A stretch of DNA of 64,000 nucleotides from an uncultured candidate division WWE3 bacterium (GTDB lineage: Bacteria > Patescibacteriota > WWE3 > UBA101185 > UBA10185): the NCBI GenBank assembly GCA_938004185.1, contig CALKWN010000065.1, positions 248,001 through 312,000 of the forward strand. Reading direction: 5' to 3'. The notes beneath the pieces are model-generated. The model was not told the DNA's origin and did no database searches. It worked only from the letters and a program-made list of their open reading frames with translations. Both the position numbers and the translations under genes were made by a program. Positions 15,595-24,082 of this stretch are shown in pieces (positions within the stretch are counted from its first letter, which is position 1; every line of letters starts with the position of its first letter).

Positions 15595-16221
15595 TTAAAG
15601 CAGTTTTAGCTTCAAAAGCATACTTTTGATATCTTCTGCGTCGTTATTACCGTCATTTACGGTGTAATCAAATTTATGTGCAAGCCAACCAACATTTAGG
15701 GCACCTTCAATATTTTTATCGGAATCGTCGATAAGTAGCAGTTCATTGCCTGAATGGGCGGTTACTTTTTCCACAACTCTATATATCTCTTCTTCCGGTT
15801 TTTTTGCTCCTACACGGGAAGAGTCAACAATGGTTTCAAATATCGAAAAGTCATGAATCGATTCTTTTTGTCTTTCAATCACACCAAGCCAGTTGTTGCT
15901 GCATGCAATAATCCTGTAACCTGCGTTTTTTAAATCTTTTGCTAACTTCCAACCCTCCGGAATTACTTGTTGAAAATCAGTCCAAAAAGACGACAAATCT
16001 TGAGAAGACCCATTATATTTATACACTTCTGCGGTTTTTGACCAAAATTCTTCGGGTGTTAACCTTCCTATTTCAAGGTCGGTTAAAGACAGGCTTAAAT
16101 ATTCATGAAACTTTTCGGGAGTTTCTTTTAAGGCTTGGGCGACCTTTTCTAAACCGCTCCTCCAGTCAAGCAATACGCCTCCAATGTCGAAAACTATTAT
16201 CTTAGGTTTGATATTATCCAT
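15595..16221 (-). CDS. HAD-superfamily hydrolase (subfamily IA)
   Basis: 208 aa. Motif I is Val-Phe-Asp-Ile-Gly-Gly-Val (residues 10-16; the second Asp of DxDxT is Gly, as in many HAD-IA members). Motif II is Ala-Cys-Ser-Asn (about 107), motif III a Lys-Lys-Pro (about 141), motif IV Ile-Asp-Asp-Ser (about 165). Probably a small phosphatase or dehalogenase-like enzyme acting on a sugar phosphate or nucleotide. It is transcribed ahead of the DUF2207 gene. Confidence 0.88.
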   Translation of the reverse strand: MDNIKPKIIVFDIGGVLLDWRSGLEKVAQALKETPEKFHEYLSLSLTDLEIGRLTPEEFWSKTAEVYKYNGSSQDLSSFWTDFQQVIPEGWKLAKDLKNAGYRIIACSNNWLGVIERQKESIHDFSIFETIVDSSRVGAKKPEEEIYRVVEKVTAHSGNELLLIDDSDKNIEGALNVGWLAHKFDYTVNDGNNDAEDIKSMLLKLKLL

Positions 16222-16248
16222 CTGCTTTCGATGAGAAAAATTTAATTA

Positions 16249-16335
16249 TGGTGGGCGAGACAGGACTTGAACCTGCACCGGTTTTACCCGACAACGACCT
16301 CAACGTTGCGCGTATACCAATTCCGCCACTCGCCC
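16249..16335 (-). tRNA. tRNA-Leu (GAG)
   Basis: 87 nt with a long variable arm; acceptor GGGCGAG/CTCGCCC, CCA encoded; anticodon loop TTGAGGT gives GAG. Confidence 0.95.
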
Positions 16336-16363
16336 GTGCGAATAAGATTATACCAAAAATCTA

Positions 16364-16822
16364 TCAGTCTGCCGTAATATTTGTAGCCTCGATTACGCTT
16401 GACTCAGCGTATCCCCAGCCTATTTTACCGGTCGCTATAACGTGTTTTCCGTCGAGCTCATCTGATCCCATTGTTATTTGAAGTTTATCCACTTCCAAAG
16501 GCAACCCGGATGCATTTTCTTCTAAAGTGTAAGGTTCATCAAAGTAGAGCCAGTACCAATAATCCCCCAGCTCCAATTCAGCCGGAATAGCCTCTTTTCT
16601 TAAAGTACCAATAAAAACCTCTTCGCCATCGTTCGGTGAAACCTCATCCTCAACCACAGACTCGGTATCATCGGCATCAGGAAGATTACCCTTTTCTACT
16701 GTGTACTTTTCAATACTTTGCAACCTTCCTTCAACAGATTTAAGGTAGAAAAAATTGTAAAAAGAAATAAATAAGGCGGCGAACGCTAAAGTTACTACCA
16801 AGGCAAGTTTAATATTTTTCAT
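16364..16822 (-). CDS. Membrane-anchored hypothetical protein
   Basis: 152 aa. One N-terminal membrane segment (about residues 5-25), a short coiled region (Gly-Arg-Leu-Gln-Ser-Ile-Glu) and an acidic linker, then a beta-rich extracytoplasmic domain with a Tyr-Trp-Tyr-Trp-Leu-Tyr strand that suggests an OB- or lipocalin-like barrel. No family was recognised. It sits between two tRNA-Leu genes transcribed in the same direction. Confidence 0.6.
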   Translation of the reverse strand: MKNIKLALVVTLAFAALFISFYNFFYLKSVEGRLQSIEKYTVEKGNLPDADDTESVVEDEVSPNDGEEVFIGTLRKEAIPAELELGDYWYWLYFDEPYTLEENASGLPLEVDKLQITMGSDELDGKHVIATGKIGWGYAESSVIEATNITAD

Positions 16823-16845
16823 TTCATTTAGATCAAATTAATTAC

Positions 16846-16930
16846 TGGTGCCAGAGGTGGGACTCGAACCCACACACCTTGCGATACAGCCTTCTGAAGA
16901 CTGCGCGTCTACCGGTTTCGCCACTCTGGC
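16846..16930 (-). tRNA. tRNA-Leu (CAG)
   Basis: 85 nt with a long variable arm; acceptor GCCAGAG/CTCTGGC, CCA encoded; loop TTCAGAA gives CAG. Confidence 0.95.
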
Positions 16931-16971
16931 TGACAAGGCAATTATAACGATTGCCCGGATATTTAACAATT

Positions 16972-17013
16972 AAAAGAAAAGTGCCCGAAGTTAATTTTTG
17001 ATTAGCTTCGGGC
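16972..17013 (-). terminator. Intrinsic terminator after the 50-aa gene
   Basis: Minus-strand stem GCCCGAAG/CTTCGGGC followed by ACTTTTCTTTT. Confidence 0.75.
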
Positions 17014-17040
17014 TTGTGCCTATTAAGGCTACAGATGATT

Positions 17041-17193
17041 TTACCGCGGATGTTCTTTTCTTACAGTTCTCTTTCTTCTGCATCTCTCGTCGGCAGCATT
17101 AGGACATTTCGTATCTTTACTGTGCCCGCTGGTGCCGTTTGACTGTGTTCCGTTACCGTTTTTAGGTAATTTACCTTTTCCGATACTTTGCAT
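17041..17193 (-). CDS. Small basic Gly/Asn-rich protein (50 aa)
   Basis: An ORF of 50 codons plus stop. Reading starts Met-Gln-Ser-Ile-Gly-Lys-Gly-Lys, with Cys-Pro-Asn-Ala-Ala...Cys in the middle and a Lys/Arg-rich tail ending His-Pro-Arg. AAAGGGG lies 8 nt before the ATG and an intrinsic terminator follows, which supports a real gene despite the size. The tail could bind nucleic acid. No family was recognised. Confidence 0.5.
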   Translation of the reverse strand: MQSIGKGKLPKNGNGTQSNGTSGHSKDTKCPNAADERCRRKRTVRKEHPR

Positions 17194-17284
17194 ACGAACC
17201 CCTTTCTTTTAGGTCAGAAACATTTTGCGGATAAAACTACTCTCCTAGGCGGAGTATATTACCCGAATCACGAAAAATCAAGAT

Positions 17285-17313
17285 TTTACAGTAAGGACGC
17301 CTTATGCTACTAT
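17285..17313 (+). promoter_or_regulatory. Promoter for the 138-aa gene
   Basis: TTTACA (17285-17290), 17-bp spacer, TACTAT (17308-17313). Confidence 0.55.
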
Positions 17314-17351
17314 CTGCGGTATCCGAAAAAATACCAATAAAGGAGAGTAAA

Positions 17352-17768
17352 ATGGAAATCACAAGAAATATTTGTGAAGACGATGCCGAGCTTATTCTGT
17401 CCACAATTAACAGATTGCTCGGAAAAGATCCCACCATCTCGTCAGACAAGTGGCCGAAGATAGGCATTAGACACACGGGATATCAGGATTATCATTCATA
17501 CTGTAGCGACGATGTAACCATAGAACTCGATTTCGATAGTAATGTTGAGGTAGTAAAAATAAAGATGAGCGGTTTTCTTGAAACCTCTCACGGGATTCAA
17601 ATCTCTTTTCGTGACTTTGATCCCGACAGATTCTGTTGTGTATGTCTAAAAACAGAATTCAAATACAAAATTTTTGAAATCGCAAAAAAAGCTGCGGGTA
17701 AGAGGAAAAAATCAGCACTTGTCGACGCTGACTATTTTCGAAAAGTTGAAAAATTATTGGTAGGATAA
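17352..17768 (+). CDS. Hypothetical small soluble protein
   Basis: 138 aa from the ATG at 17352, which follows AAAGGAGAG at a good distance; the longer frame to 17304 is less likely. Acidic N-terminus, beta-rich middle and a basic C-terminus. Two adjacent cysteines and a third (Cys-Cys-Val-Cys, about residue 97) could bind metal. It has its own promoter and terminator. No family was recognised. Confidence 0.65.
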   Translation: MEITRNICEDDAELILSTINRLLGKDPTISSDKWPKIGIRHTGYQDYHSYCSDDVTIELDFDSNVEVVKIKMSGFLETSHGIQISFRDFDPDRFCCVCLKTEFKYKIFEIAKKAAGKRKKSALVDADYFRKVEKLLVG

Positions 17769-17775
17769 ATTTTCA

Positions 17776-17820
17776 AGGCTCACTTAATAACTTCATGTTG
17801 TTTTGTGGGCCTACTTTTTG
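17776..17820 (+). terminator. Intrinsic terminator
   Basis: AGGCTCAC/GTGGGCCT stem followed by ACTTTTTG, 8 bp after the stop. Confidence 0.75.
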
Positions 17821-17856
17821 TGGTGGAAACAGCTAACTTGGCAGCCACTACTTACT

Positions 17857-17931
17857 TGGTGAGGACGGAGGGATTCGAACCCTCGACAAACCGGTTAAGA
17901 GCCGGTTGCTCTGCCACTGAGCTACGTCCCC
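17857..17931 (-). tRNA. tRNA-Lys (CTT)
   Basis: Loop CTCTTAA gives CTT; T-arm GAGGGTTCGAATCCCTC; encoded CCA. The acceptor has one G-U wobble (G2-U71). Confidence 0.95.
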
Positions 17932-17975
17932 AAACGTGATCATTTTACATTAATTTATTTTAATCGCCCATATAC

Positions 17976-18125
17976 CGTCTTGCGCACCTTCGCTCGCTCC
18001 GGCTTTCGAATCTTCTACATACAATGACTAGTGGCGCCCTCAGAGGGATTCGGTCACCGGTTCGCGTCTGCTGACGCGCCCGTCGACCCCGGCTCGGCAC
18101 CGTCGTGCCTGCGCCATTCGAATCT
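17976..18125 (-). repeat. tRNA-Arg-derived 3'-end elements (one full, one partial)
   Basis: The tRNA-Arg 3' end (18145-18165) is repeated at 18032-18052, 113 bp away. The intervening spacer (tRNA sense) contains GATTCGAATGGCG, CCGGGGTCGACGGGCG and CCGGTGACCGAATCC. Beyond the second copy, a further partial element begins GATTCGAAAGCCGGAGCGAG (18012-17993) and fades out near 17976. So at least two rounds are visible at this tRNA. Confidence 0.75.
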
Positions 18126-18144
18126 GTGTGACCCCTACAACATT

Positions 18145-18222
18145 TGGCGCCCTCAGAGGGATTCGAACCCCCGACCCCTCGTTCCGAAGACGAGTGCTCT
18201 AGATCCGCTGAGCTATGAGGGC
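18145..18222 (-). tRNA. tRNA-Arg (TCG)
   Basis: Acceptor GCCCTCA/TGAGGGC, discriminator G, encoded CCA; loop CTTCGGA gives TCG. Followed by the 3'-end repeat elements. Confidence 0.95.
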
Positions 18223-18283
18223 ATAACCACAAGGCGAAATAAACCATTCAAATTATACCACCCCAATCTGTTAGAATACTTAT

Positions 18284-18730
18284 ATGATAGGTTCAAAATT
18301 AAGAAAAGTACTCGTGCCCGTATATATAATGTTTTTGGTATTTTCATTTTTTTATGTAAGGTCGGTTCTAAAAGGTGTGCCGGTCTCAGAACTTGATACA
18401 GATATAGAAAAAATCAAAAACCCTCAAGAAATTTCTGTGGATTTAAAAGTACTCGGTCCAGGTATTAACCTGAGCTTCAAAATTAAACCAAAAGACAATG
18501 ATTCGGTTGCGGACCTTTTGTTAAAAGCAAAAGAAGAAAACGAATCATTTATATATGACCGCATAGCTTACTCTTACGGTTACGAATTTGATCATGTAAA
18601 CAACATCTTCAATGACTCTGATAACGAATGGCGAATCTCTGTCGACAACACTGATATAACGATGGAAATGGACTCTACATATCTACAGAACGGAAAAACC
18701 TACATTCTTCAGTACGTAAAGAAAAAATAA
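18284..18730 (+). CDS. Membrane-anchored DUF4430-like protein
   Basis: 148 aa. One N-terminal membrane segment (about residues 8-28) and an extracytoplasmic domain with Asp-Ser-Val-Ala-Asp-Leu-Leu-Leu-Lys-Ala, then a Trp-Arg-Ile-Ser-Val-Asp-Asn strand, in the pattern of DUF4430/transcobalamin C-terminal-like domains that bind or display small ligands. A -10 box (TAGAAT) lies 6 nt before the ATG, so the transcript is probably leaderless. The family call is moderate. Confidence 0.62.
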   Translation: MIGSKLRKVLVPVYIMFLVFSFFYVRSVLKGVPVSELDTDIEKIKNPQEISVDLKVLGPGINLSFKIKPKDNDSVADLLLKAKEENESFIYDRIAYSYGYEFDHVNNIFNDSDNEWRISVDNTDITMEMDSTYLQNGKTYILQYVKKK

Positions 18731-19915
18731 TTATTCGAATCTTAATGCCTCGATAGGATCTTTTTTACCGGCTCTGACTGCAGGGTATGTGCCAAATACT
18801 ATTCCAACAAAAATTGAAAATCCTAGCGCCAATAATACCGTCCACCAGGGAATAGTAGCCCGCAGAAAGCTACGTACCGCCAAAGTAGACAGATAACCTA
18901 ACCCCAAGCCGATAGATCCCCCCACAACACTTATAAAAATTGCCTCAATCATAAACTGTATACCGATATTGGCAGAGGTAGCGCCAAGCGCTTTTCTGAG
19001 CCCTATCTCTTGTGTACGCTCGGTTACTGACACCAGCATTATATTCATAATGCCTATACCCCCAACCAATAAAGAAATTCCGGCAACAGCTGCTAAGGCA
19101 ATAGATAAAACACCTAAAATTTGGTCGATACTACTCAAAACATCTTTTTGAGTTACAACCGAAAAGTCGTCGGCCTTCATATCCTTAAATAATGCTGTTT
19201 TTACCTCCCGCAAAACTTCCTCAATGTCATAACTTTCCTTTACTTTAACCGCAATGCTCGAAACAGTATCAATATTAAATTCACTTCTAAGCGTCGAATC
19301 CGGAATGTAAACCCTATCATCGAATGTTTGACCTTTAGAATCGGCTACACCTATAACCTCAAATGTCGAATTATCAATTTTTATTTTTTGTCCTACAGGA
19401 TCCTGATCGCCGAACAACTCTTCTTTTACTTTCCAACCTAGAAAAACAACTTTTGCTTCACGTGCATCATCCGACTTTGTGTAGTAGTCTCCTGAATACT
19501 TGCTGAGACCGTAAACATCATAAGACATGTAATTTCCTCCCACAACGGTAGAGTCATATTCTTTGGTTTTGTACTTGATTGTTTTAGCTATTCTTACAGA
19601 AACAGTTGCGCCTTCAATTTTATCTCCGACATATAAATTAATCGTGTCGATATTTTTTACACTTAATTTGTTCCCCATGAATGCTCGTGAAGGATCCTGG
19701 TTTCCGTTTCCTATACTTGGTGTAACTAACAATAGGTTTGACCCTAGAGAATTAAATTGATCCGTAATGTAATTTTGAAATCCCTGTACAACAGCCACTA
19801 AAGCAACAACTGAGAACACTCCGATAATCACGCCAAGCATTGTCAAAAATGTTCTGACTTTATTTAGACTAAGTGCGCTCAAAGCGCTTTTTACAATTTC
19901 CGGAATATATATCAT
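18731..19915 (-). CDS. ABC transporter permease, MacB/FtsX type
   Basis: 394 aa. First membrane helix near residue 22, a MacB_PCD periplasmic domain (about 40-240), and three helices at about 273-300, 320-345 and 355-380, the FtsX topology. The motif Ala-Leu-Gly-Ala-Thr before helix 3 fits the family. It overlaps the ATPase gene by 4 bp and completes a three-gene exporter (adaptor, ATPase, permease) that probably extrudes a lipid, peptide or drug across the single membrane of this cell type. Confidence 0.93.
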   Translation of the reverse strand: MIYIPEIVKSALSALSLNKVRTFLTMLGVIIGVFSVVALVAVVQGFQNYITDQFNSLGSNLLLVTPSIGNGNQDPSRAFMGNKLSVKNIDTINLYVGDKIEGATVSVRIAKTIKYKTKEYDSTVVGGNYMSYDVYGLSKYSGDYYTKSDDAREAKVVFLGWKVKEELFGDQDPVGQKIKIDNSTFEVIGVADSKGQTFDDRVYIPDSTLRSEFNIDTVSSIAVKVKESYDIEEVLREVKTALFKDMKADDFSVVTQKDVLSSIDQILGVLSIALAAVAGISLLVGGIGIMNIMLVSVTERTQEIGLRKALGATSANIGIQFMIEAIFISVVGGSIGLGLGYLSTLAVRSFLRATIPWWTVLLALGFSIFVGIVFGTYPAVRAGKKDPIEALRFE

Positions 19916-20583
19916 TTGACTACGTAACCGTCTTTTAAAACGATTTGTCTTTTTGCAATTTTTGCAAGATCGTCGTCGTGAGTTACAAGAATTATAGTTT
20001 TCCCCTGTGAGTTAAGGTCAAGAAAATTTTTTACTATTTCTTCACCGGTTTTAGAGTCTAGATTTCCTGTAGGCTCGTCGGCCAAAATAATACTGGGGTT
20101 GTTAACTAAAGCTCGGGCTATAGCAACTCTTTGTTTCTGTCCTCCCGATAGTTCATTTGACTTGTTGTTTAGTCTTTCGGACAGCCCTACAAGTTCAATC
20201 TTTTCCAAAGCTCTCTTTTTCCATTCCGTGTTCGGAACACTACTATATTTTAAAGGCAGCATCACGTTATCCAGGACCGTAGTTCTTTGAAGTAGGTTAA
20301 ATGACTGAAATACAAAGCCGATCTCGTTATTTCTTACTCCAGCTAACTCTTTTTCCGACATACCTTTTGTGTTTACGCCGTTTAGTATAACTTCCCCTTC
20401 GCTTGGAGTATCCAGCAGCCCTAAAATATGCATTAACGTGGATTTTCCGGAGCCCGATTTACCTACAATTGCAACAAATTCACCTTTCTGTATCTCAATA
20501 CTCACATTTTTTAAGGCCTCAATTCTTTGAGTACCTAAATCGTAGTATTTACAAACATTTTGAGCCTGTAATACGGGAGTCAT
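19912..20583 (-). CDS. ABC transporter ATP-binding protein (MacB/LolD type)
   Basis: 223 aa. Walker A Gly-Lys-Ser-Gly-Ser-Gly-Lys-Ser-Thr (about residue 41), Q-loop Gln-Ser-Phe-Asn-Leu-Leu, signature Leu-Ser-Gly-Gly-Gln, Walker B Ile-Ile-Leu-Ala-Asp-Glu-Pro-Thr, and switch His (Val-Thr-His-Asp). Powers the adjacent FtsX-type permease. The start lies 1 bp past the upstream adaptor stop. Confidence 0.96.
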   Translation of the reverse strand: MTPVLQAQNVCKYYDLGTQRIEALKNVSIEIQKGEFVAIVGKSGSGKSTLMHILGLLDTPSEGEVILNGVNTKGMSEKELAGVRNNEIGFVFQSFNLLQRTTVLDNVMLPLKYSSVPNTEWKKRALEKIELVGLSERLNNKSNELSGGQKQRVAIARALVNNPSIILADEPTGNLDSKTGEEIVKNFLDLNSQGKTIILVTHDDDLAKIAKRQIVLKDGYVVK

Positions 20584-20584
20584 C

Positions 20585-21646
20585 TTAGTTAATAATTCTG
20601 GCCGTATAACCTTCGGTTAGTTTTTGTCCGTCTACTGCTGGAACGAATACCTCACCTACTTCGGTCATTATTTCGGTATAAATATCACCCTCAACACCGA
20701 GCTCTACGGGTAATTTTTTAAGTTTTCCGTCTACAACAATCCAGACAAAGGGTTCGTCCGATATATCGTAATAAATTTCATCTATTGTAAGCGCCCTAAC
20801 CCCATCTTCCGTGCTTAATACGTCTATGTAAGAATCGCCCAACATACCTACCGTAATATTGTGTTCGTTGTCACCTTCAATAGGTATTTCAATATCAAAC
20901 ATGCCTGTTACGGTATCAGCTGTTAGCGGAAGTTCTGAAACTTTAGTTATAAACTCATAGCCCTCGTAAGAATCAAGTTTTATCCTTACCGGCTGATCCA
21001 TCTTTATATAGCCGTAATCTTCCTGATCTATAGAAATTTCAAAAACAAATGCACTTAAATCGGCCAGCGTTATTATTGTCTCGCCGGTAACGGCGGTTTC
21101 ACCGACCTTTTTATTAACCGAAACTACTGTTCCGTCAAACGGTGCGTAAATATATGAATTTTTTAGTAGAGAAACCTGCGCCTGGTAAGCGGCCTCTGCT
21201 TGACTTATGTATTCGTCCAACTGCCTTAACTTTATGTCGTACTCATCTTCACCGCCTAAAGCTGTGATGTTGGCATCTTTTTGTTCTTCAAATAGATCCT
21301 TATTTCTTAACGCAACATCTCGGGCGTCCTTATAGGACTGAACAGTCTGATTTTGAACAGAAGTATCCAGATACGTTAAAGGTTGGCCTTTTTTAACAAC
21401 ATCTCCTTTTTCGACTGAAATATATGCAATTTTTCCGGAAGAAATGAACGTCATATCGGCTTGGTTGTCGGCTTTTACACTTCCTTTTGCCGAAACCGTC
21501 CTGTTAACTACCTTATTCTCAACCTCAATACGACGTACCATAGATGTAAGCTGCTTAGGTCTTAGAAGAAAAAACCAGACACCAAGAGCTAAGGGTATAC
21601 CGATTAATATAAATTTTATGATCTTCTTCCTAATGATTTTTCCCAT
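20585..21646 (-). CDS. MacA/HlyD-type membrane-fusion adaptor
   Basis: 353 aa. One N-terminal membrane helix (about residues 11-27), a biotinyl-lipoyl-like half motif (about 60-95), a short coiled-coil hairpin (105-160), a second lipoyl half (Tyr-Ala-Pro-Phe-Asp-Gly-Thr-Val, about 165) and beta-barrel domains. It links the MacB-like permease to outside substrates. It is the first gene of the exporter operon and starts divergently from dgkA with only 18 bp between the ATGs. Confidence 0.92.
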   Translation of the reverse strand: MGKIIRKKIIKFILIGIPLALGVWFFLLRPKQLTSMVRRIEVENKVVNRTVSAKGSVKADNQADMTFISSGKIAYISVEKGDVVKKGQPLTYLDTSVQNQTVQSYKDARDVALRNKDLFEEQKDANITALGGEDEYDIKLRQLDEYISQAEAAYQAQVSLLKNSYIYAPFDGTVVSVNKKVGETAVTGETIITLADLSAFVFEISIDQEDYGYIKMDQPVRIKLDSYEGYEFITKVSELPLTADTVTGMFDIEIPIEGDNEHNITVGMLGDSYIDVLSTEDGVRALTIDEIYYDISDEPFVWIVVDGKLKKLPVELGVEGDIYTEIMTEVGEVFVPAVDGQKLTEGYTARIIN

Positions 21647-21664
21647 AGGTGATATAATTCTACC
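21647..21664. promoter_or_regulatory. 18-bp divergent overlapping promoters
   Basis: The entire gap between two divergent start codons. On the plus strand TGATATAAT ends 6 nt before the dgkA ATG; on the minus strand TAGAAT lies 10 nt before the adaptor ATG. The two -10 boxes share bases 21657-21658, so the promoters must compete. Confidence 0.6.
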
Positions 21665-22054
21665 ATGCTTAAGTTTTTTAAATCACACCATCCTCTTAGA
21701 CATGCAAACAGTTTTAAATACGCCTTTCAAGGAATTTTTCACGCATTAATAAATGAGCCTAACTTCAGACTGCAGTTAATAATCGTGACAATTTCGGTAA
21801 TTCTCGGTGCTCATTTTAACATAACAAATACCGAGTGGGGATTACTTATCATCTCCATGGGCATTTTATTAATGGCCGAAGTTCTTAATACCGTTGTTGA
21901 GGACACCATTGATTATTTTATTAAAGACTTTGATGAGGGAGTAAAAGTGATAAAAGATTTGTCTGCAGGATTTGTCTTAATAACAGCAATTACTTCTCTG
22001 ATAATTCTGGTGCTAATTTTTTGGCCTTACTTTTCAGTACTCTTACCTGATTAA
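21665..22054 (+). CDS. dgkA: Diacylglycerol/undecaprenol kinase (DgkA family)
   Basis: 129 aa, three membrane helices. The family motif Glu-Val-Leu-Asn-Thr-Val-Val-Glu-Asp (about residue 75) carries the conserved Glu-x-Asn-Thr and second Glu of the active site. In Gram-positive-type cells this enzyme phosphorylates undecaprenol to recycle lipid carrier for cell wall synthesis. It converges on the PAP2 phosphatase (12-bp overlap), which catalyses the opposite reaction class. Confidence 0.93.
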   Translation: MLKFFKSHHPLRHANSFKYAFQGIFHALINEPNFRLQLIIVTISVILGAHFNITNTEWGLLIISMGILLMAEVLNTVVEDTIDYFIKDFDEGVKVIKDLSAGFVLITAITSLIILVLIFWPYFSVLLPD

Positions 22055-22531
22055 ATATATTAGGACAGCCAAATATACCAGTCCGAAGAAATACCCCGCG
22101 ACTACATCCTGTATTGTATGTGCTCCAAGAATAACTCTTGAGACGCCGATAAAAACCAGGTGATAACTACTGATTATCCTTATAGTAATGTTCGTAACAT
22201 TACCGTCAAACACGCCTTTTTTAAGCGATAAAAACAGAAGCAATCCCCAAAAGGCAACATAAACAATAACATGGCTACTTGGAAATCTATAAATGTCCCC
22301 TAATTTTGTTGGATCCCCGACATATGTATCAAGTCTAGGAATTTTAAATATATTTTTTAGTAGTACGGAATAAAAAAAACTTAAAAGAGAGAGTACTAAA
22401 ACACCGGCCTCTTTATACAATCCTGAAGCAACAAAATAACCGGCCAAACTTGCCGAAACAACAATAATTACAGGAATATTATTACCAAAATAACTGGCGG
22501 CCTCAACAAACATTTTTACATAGGCAGTCAT
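22043..22531 (-). CDS. PAP2-family lipid phosphatase
   Basis: 162 aa, polytopic. Motif Pro-Ser-Ser-His (about residue 86; PSGH equivalent) and Ser-Arg-Val-Ile-Leu-Gly-Ala-His-x3-Asp (about 130) mark the PAP2 superfamily, such as undecaprenyl-diphosphate phosphatase. It lies 3 bp downstream of the GT39 gene and overlaps dgkA tail to tail by 12 bp, so carrier-lipid kinase and phosphatase are physically paired. Confidence 0.93.
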   Translation of the reverse strand: MTAYVKMFVEAASYFGNNIPVIIVVSASLAGYFVASGLYKEAGVLVLSLLSFFYSVLLKNIFKIPRLDTYVGDPTKLGDIYRFPSSHVIVYVAFWGLLLFLSLKKGVFDGNVTNITIRIISSYHLVFIGVSRVILGAHTIQDVVAGYFFGLVYLAVLIYLIR

Positions 22532-22534
22532 TCA

Positions 22535-24082
22535 CTAGTATCCTTTCAAAATAATTTCGTCCAAAGTACCCGGCTCCATAATGTACATTCTTACGTAATC
22601 TTCACCAAATCTGCTAAGAGAAAAAATAGGATCGTAATTTTGCATCCAATATTCCGATTTTTTACTAGAAGCCTCTTCATTAAAGGTTTGGGGATTTCTT
22701 ATATGTATGTAAAAGCCGGCACGATCGGTGTCTTTATCAAGAGGAATGTAATGTCTCACAATAGATTTTCTTTCGTTTGTTGAGTAAGCGGTTATCTCCG
22801 GATACTGTTTAACAAAATTTCCGATTCCTTCCCAGTCACGATAATACGGAAAACCGAAAAGGCTTAAATGGTATATCGGGGTCGGTTCATGAAATGTCCA
22901 TACAAAAAACTTTTCTTGCTGCCACGGATATTCCTTGAAATTATCTACATAGATAAAGTAACTTTGAGCGAAAATAAACGTAAAGATCAAAAACATAACT
23001 ACCTGATACGCCCAAACCAAAAGAGGCGTAGTTTTTTCAACCAGAAATTCATACAGGCCGTCAAGCCCGATAGACATAATAATCATTACAGGAATCAGAT
23101 ATACATAAATATGAGTTCCGGGAATGTAAACCAGGCCTTCCATAAATGCAAAAGGAACCAGAAACCATAAAAATAATGATAGATAGGACGCCGCCCTTTT
23201 TAAAATATTTTTTTTCGGCAATGCGAGCCCGAAAGATCTGTAATATAACACCGCCAATCCAAGGAAAAATGACATGACGTAAAAATGTACCACGTAAATA
23301 GGTTGATAAACCGTAAACAAATATTTCGAGCTTGAGATTTTGGATGAGACCTCACCCGAAATTCTTCCGGACCAGTAAGATAATGTTGAATCCGAAATAG
23401 ATAATACAAATGGTATATAAAAGACCAGCAAAAGTGCGGCCGAAAGTACAAGAGAGACTACGACGGTTTTCAACGATCCTTCCTCTTTTCTGAAATATCT
23501 TTTATACCAAACTGAAAGGAGGTACGCTGCAAACGGAAATATAAATACTGCATCGTAATGGGAAAGTATACCTAACGCCCAAAATACAAAACCTAAAATT
23601 ATGCCTTTGTGTCTGTATGAAGTTTTTTTAAGTGCCAGTGAAAACATGTACAAAGACAAAATCATAAATAGTATTACAAAAGACTGGTATTGAACAATTC
23701 TTGAAAATGCTACAAAAAATCCGTTCGACGCCAGAAGCAGTGCGGAAAAAAGTGCAGTTTTTCTACTAAAATGTATGCTCACAAGCCTGTACATGAAATA
23801 CACAGCCAAAAATCCTGCTAAAGCAAAAAGAAACCTGGCTAAAAGTTGGTTTGAATAATCAGGATCGACAAACTTTATCAGCCACGTAATTATAAACTGA
23901 ACAGGACCTTTTCTCTGATCCATTAAATAGTTGAAAAAACCTTCATTTTCGCCCGGAATATATAGAGCCTTTATCTCATCACCCTGATAATCGGAATAGC
24001 CTAAATTAAAAAATCTTAAAACGAAGGCCGGGACTAATATACTTAAAAATAAGAGGTTAATTTTTTCTATCAGCTTTTTCAT
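22535..24082 (-). CDS. GT39-type membrane glycosyltransferase (ArnT/PMT-like)
   Basis: 515 aa, about 11 membrane helices. The first external loop holds Gly-Tyr-Ser-Asp-Tyr-Gln-Gly-Asp-Glu (about residue 31), the acidic motif of the ArnT/PMT family that uses polyprenyl-phosphate sugars. It likely glycosylates a surface protein or lipid. It is preceded by the HelD-like gene with a 26-bp overlap and followed by the PAP2 phosphatase, fitting lipid-linked sugar turnover. Confidence 0.88.
   Translation of the reverse strand: MKKLIEKINLLFLSILVPAFVLRFFNLGYSDYQGDEIKALYIPGENEGFFNYLMDQRKGPVQFIITWLIKFVDPDYSNQLLARFLFALAGFLAVYFMYRLVSIHFSRKTALFSALLLASNGFFVAFSRIVQYQSFVILFMILSLYMFSLALKKTSYRHKGIILGFVFWALGILSHYDAVFIFPFAAYLLSVWYKRYFRKEEGSLKTVVVSLVLSAALLLVFYIPFVLSISDSTLSYWSGRISGEVSSKISSSKYLFTVYQPIYVVHFYVMSFFLGLAVLYYRSFGLALPKKNILKRAASYLSLFLWFLVPFAFMEGLVYIPGTHIYVYLIPVMIIMSIGLDGLYEFLVEKTTPLLVWAYQVVMFLIFTFIFAQSYFIYVDNFKEYPWQQEKFFVWTFHEPTPIYHLSLFGFPYYRDWEGIGNFVKQYPEITAYSTNERKSIVRHYIPLDKDTDRAGFYIHIRNPQTFNEEASSKKSEYWMQNYDPIFSLSRFGEDYVRMYIMEPGTLDEIILKGY

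Noticed and set aside
17960..18396. ORFs on both strands across tRNA-Arg and its elements
   Set aside because: They run through the tRNA gene and the duplicated 3' ends; composition is that of RNA genes.
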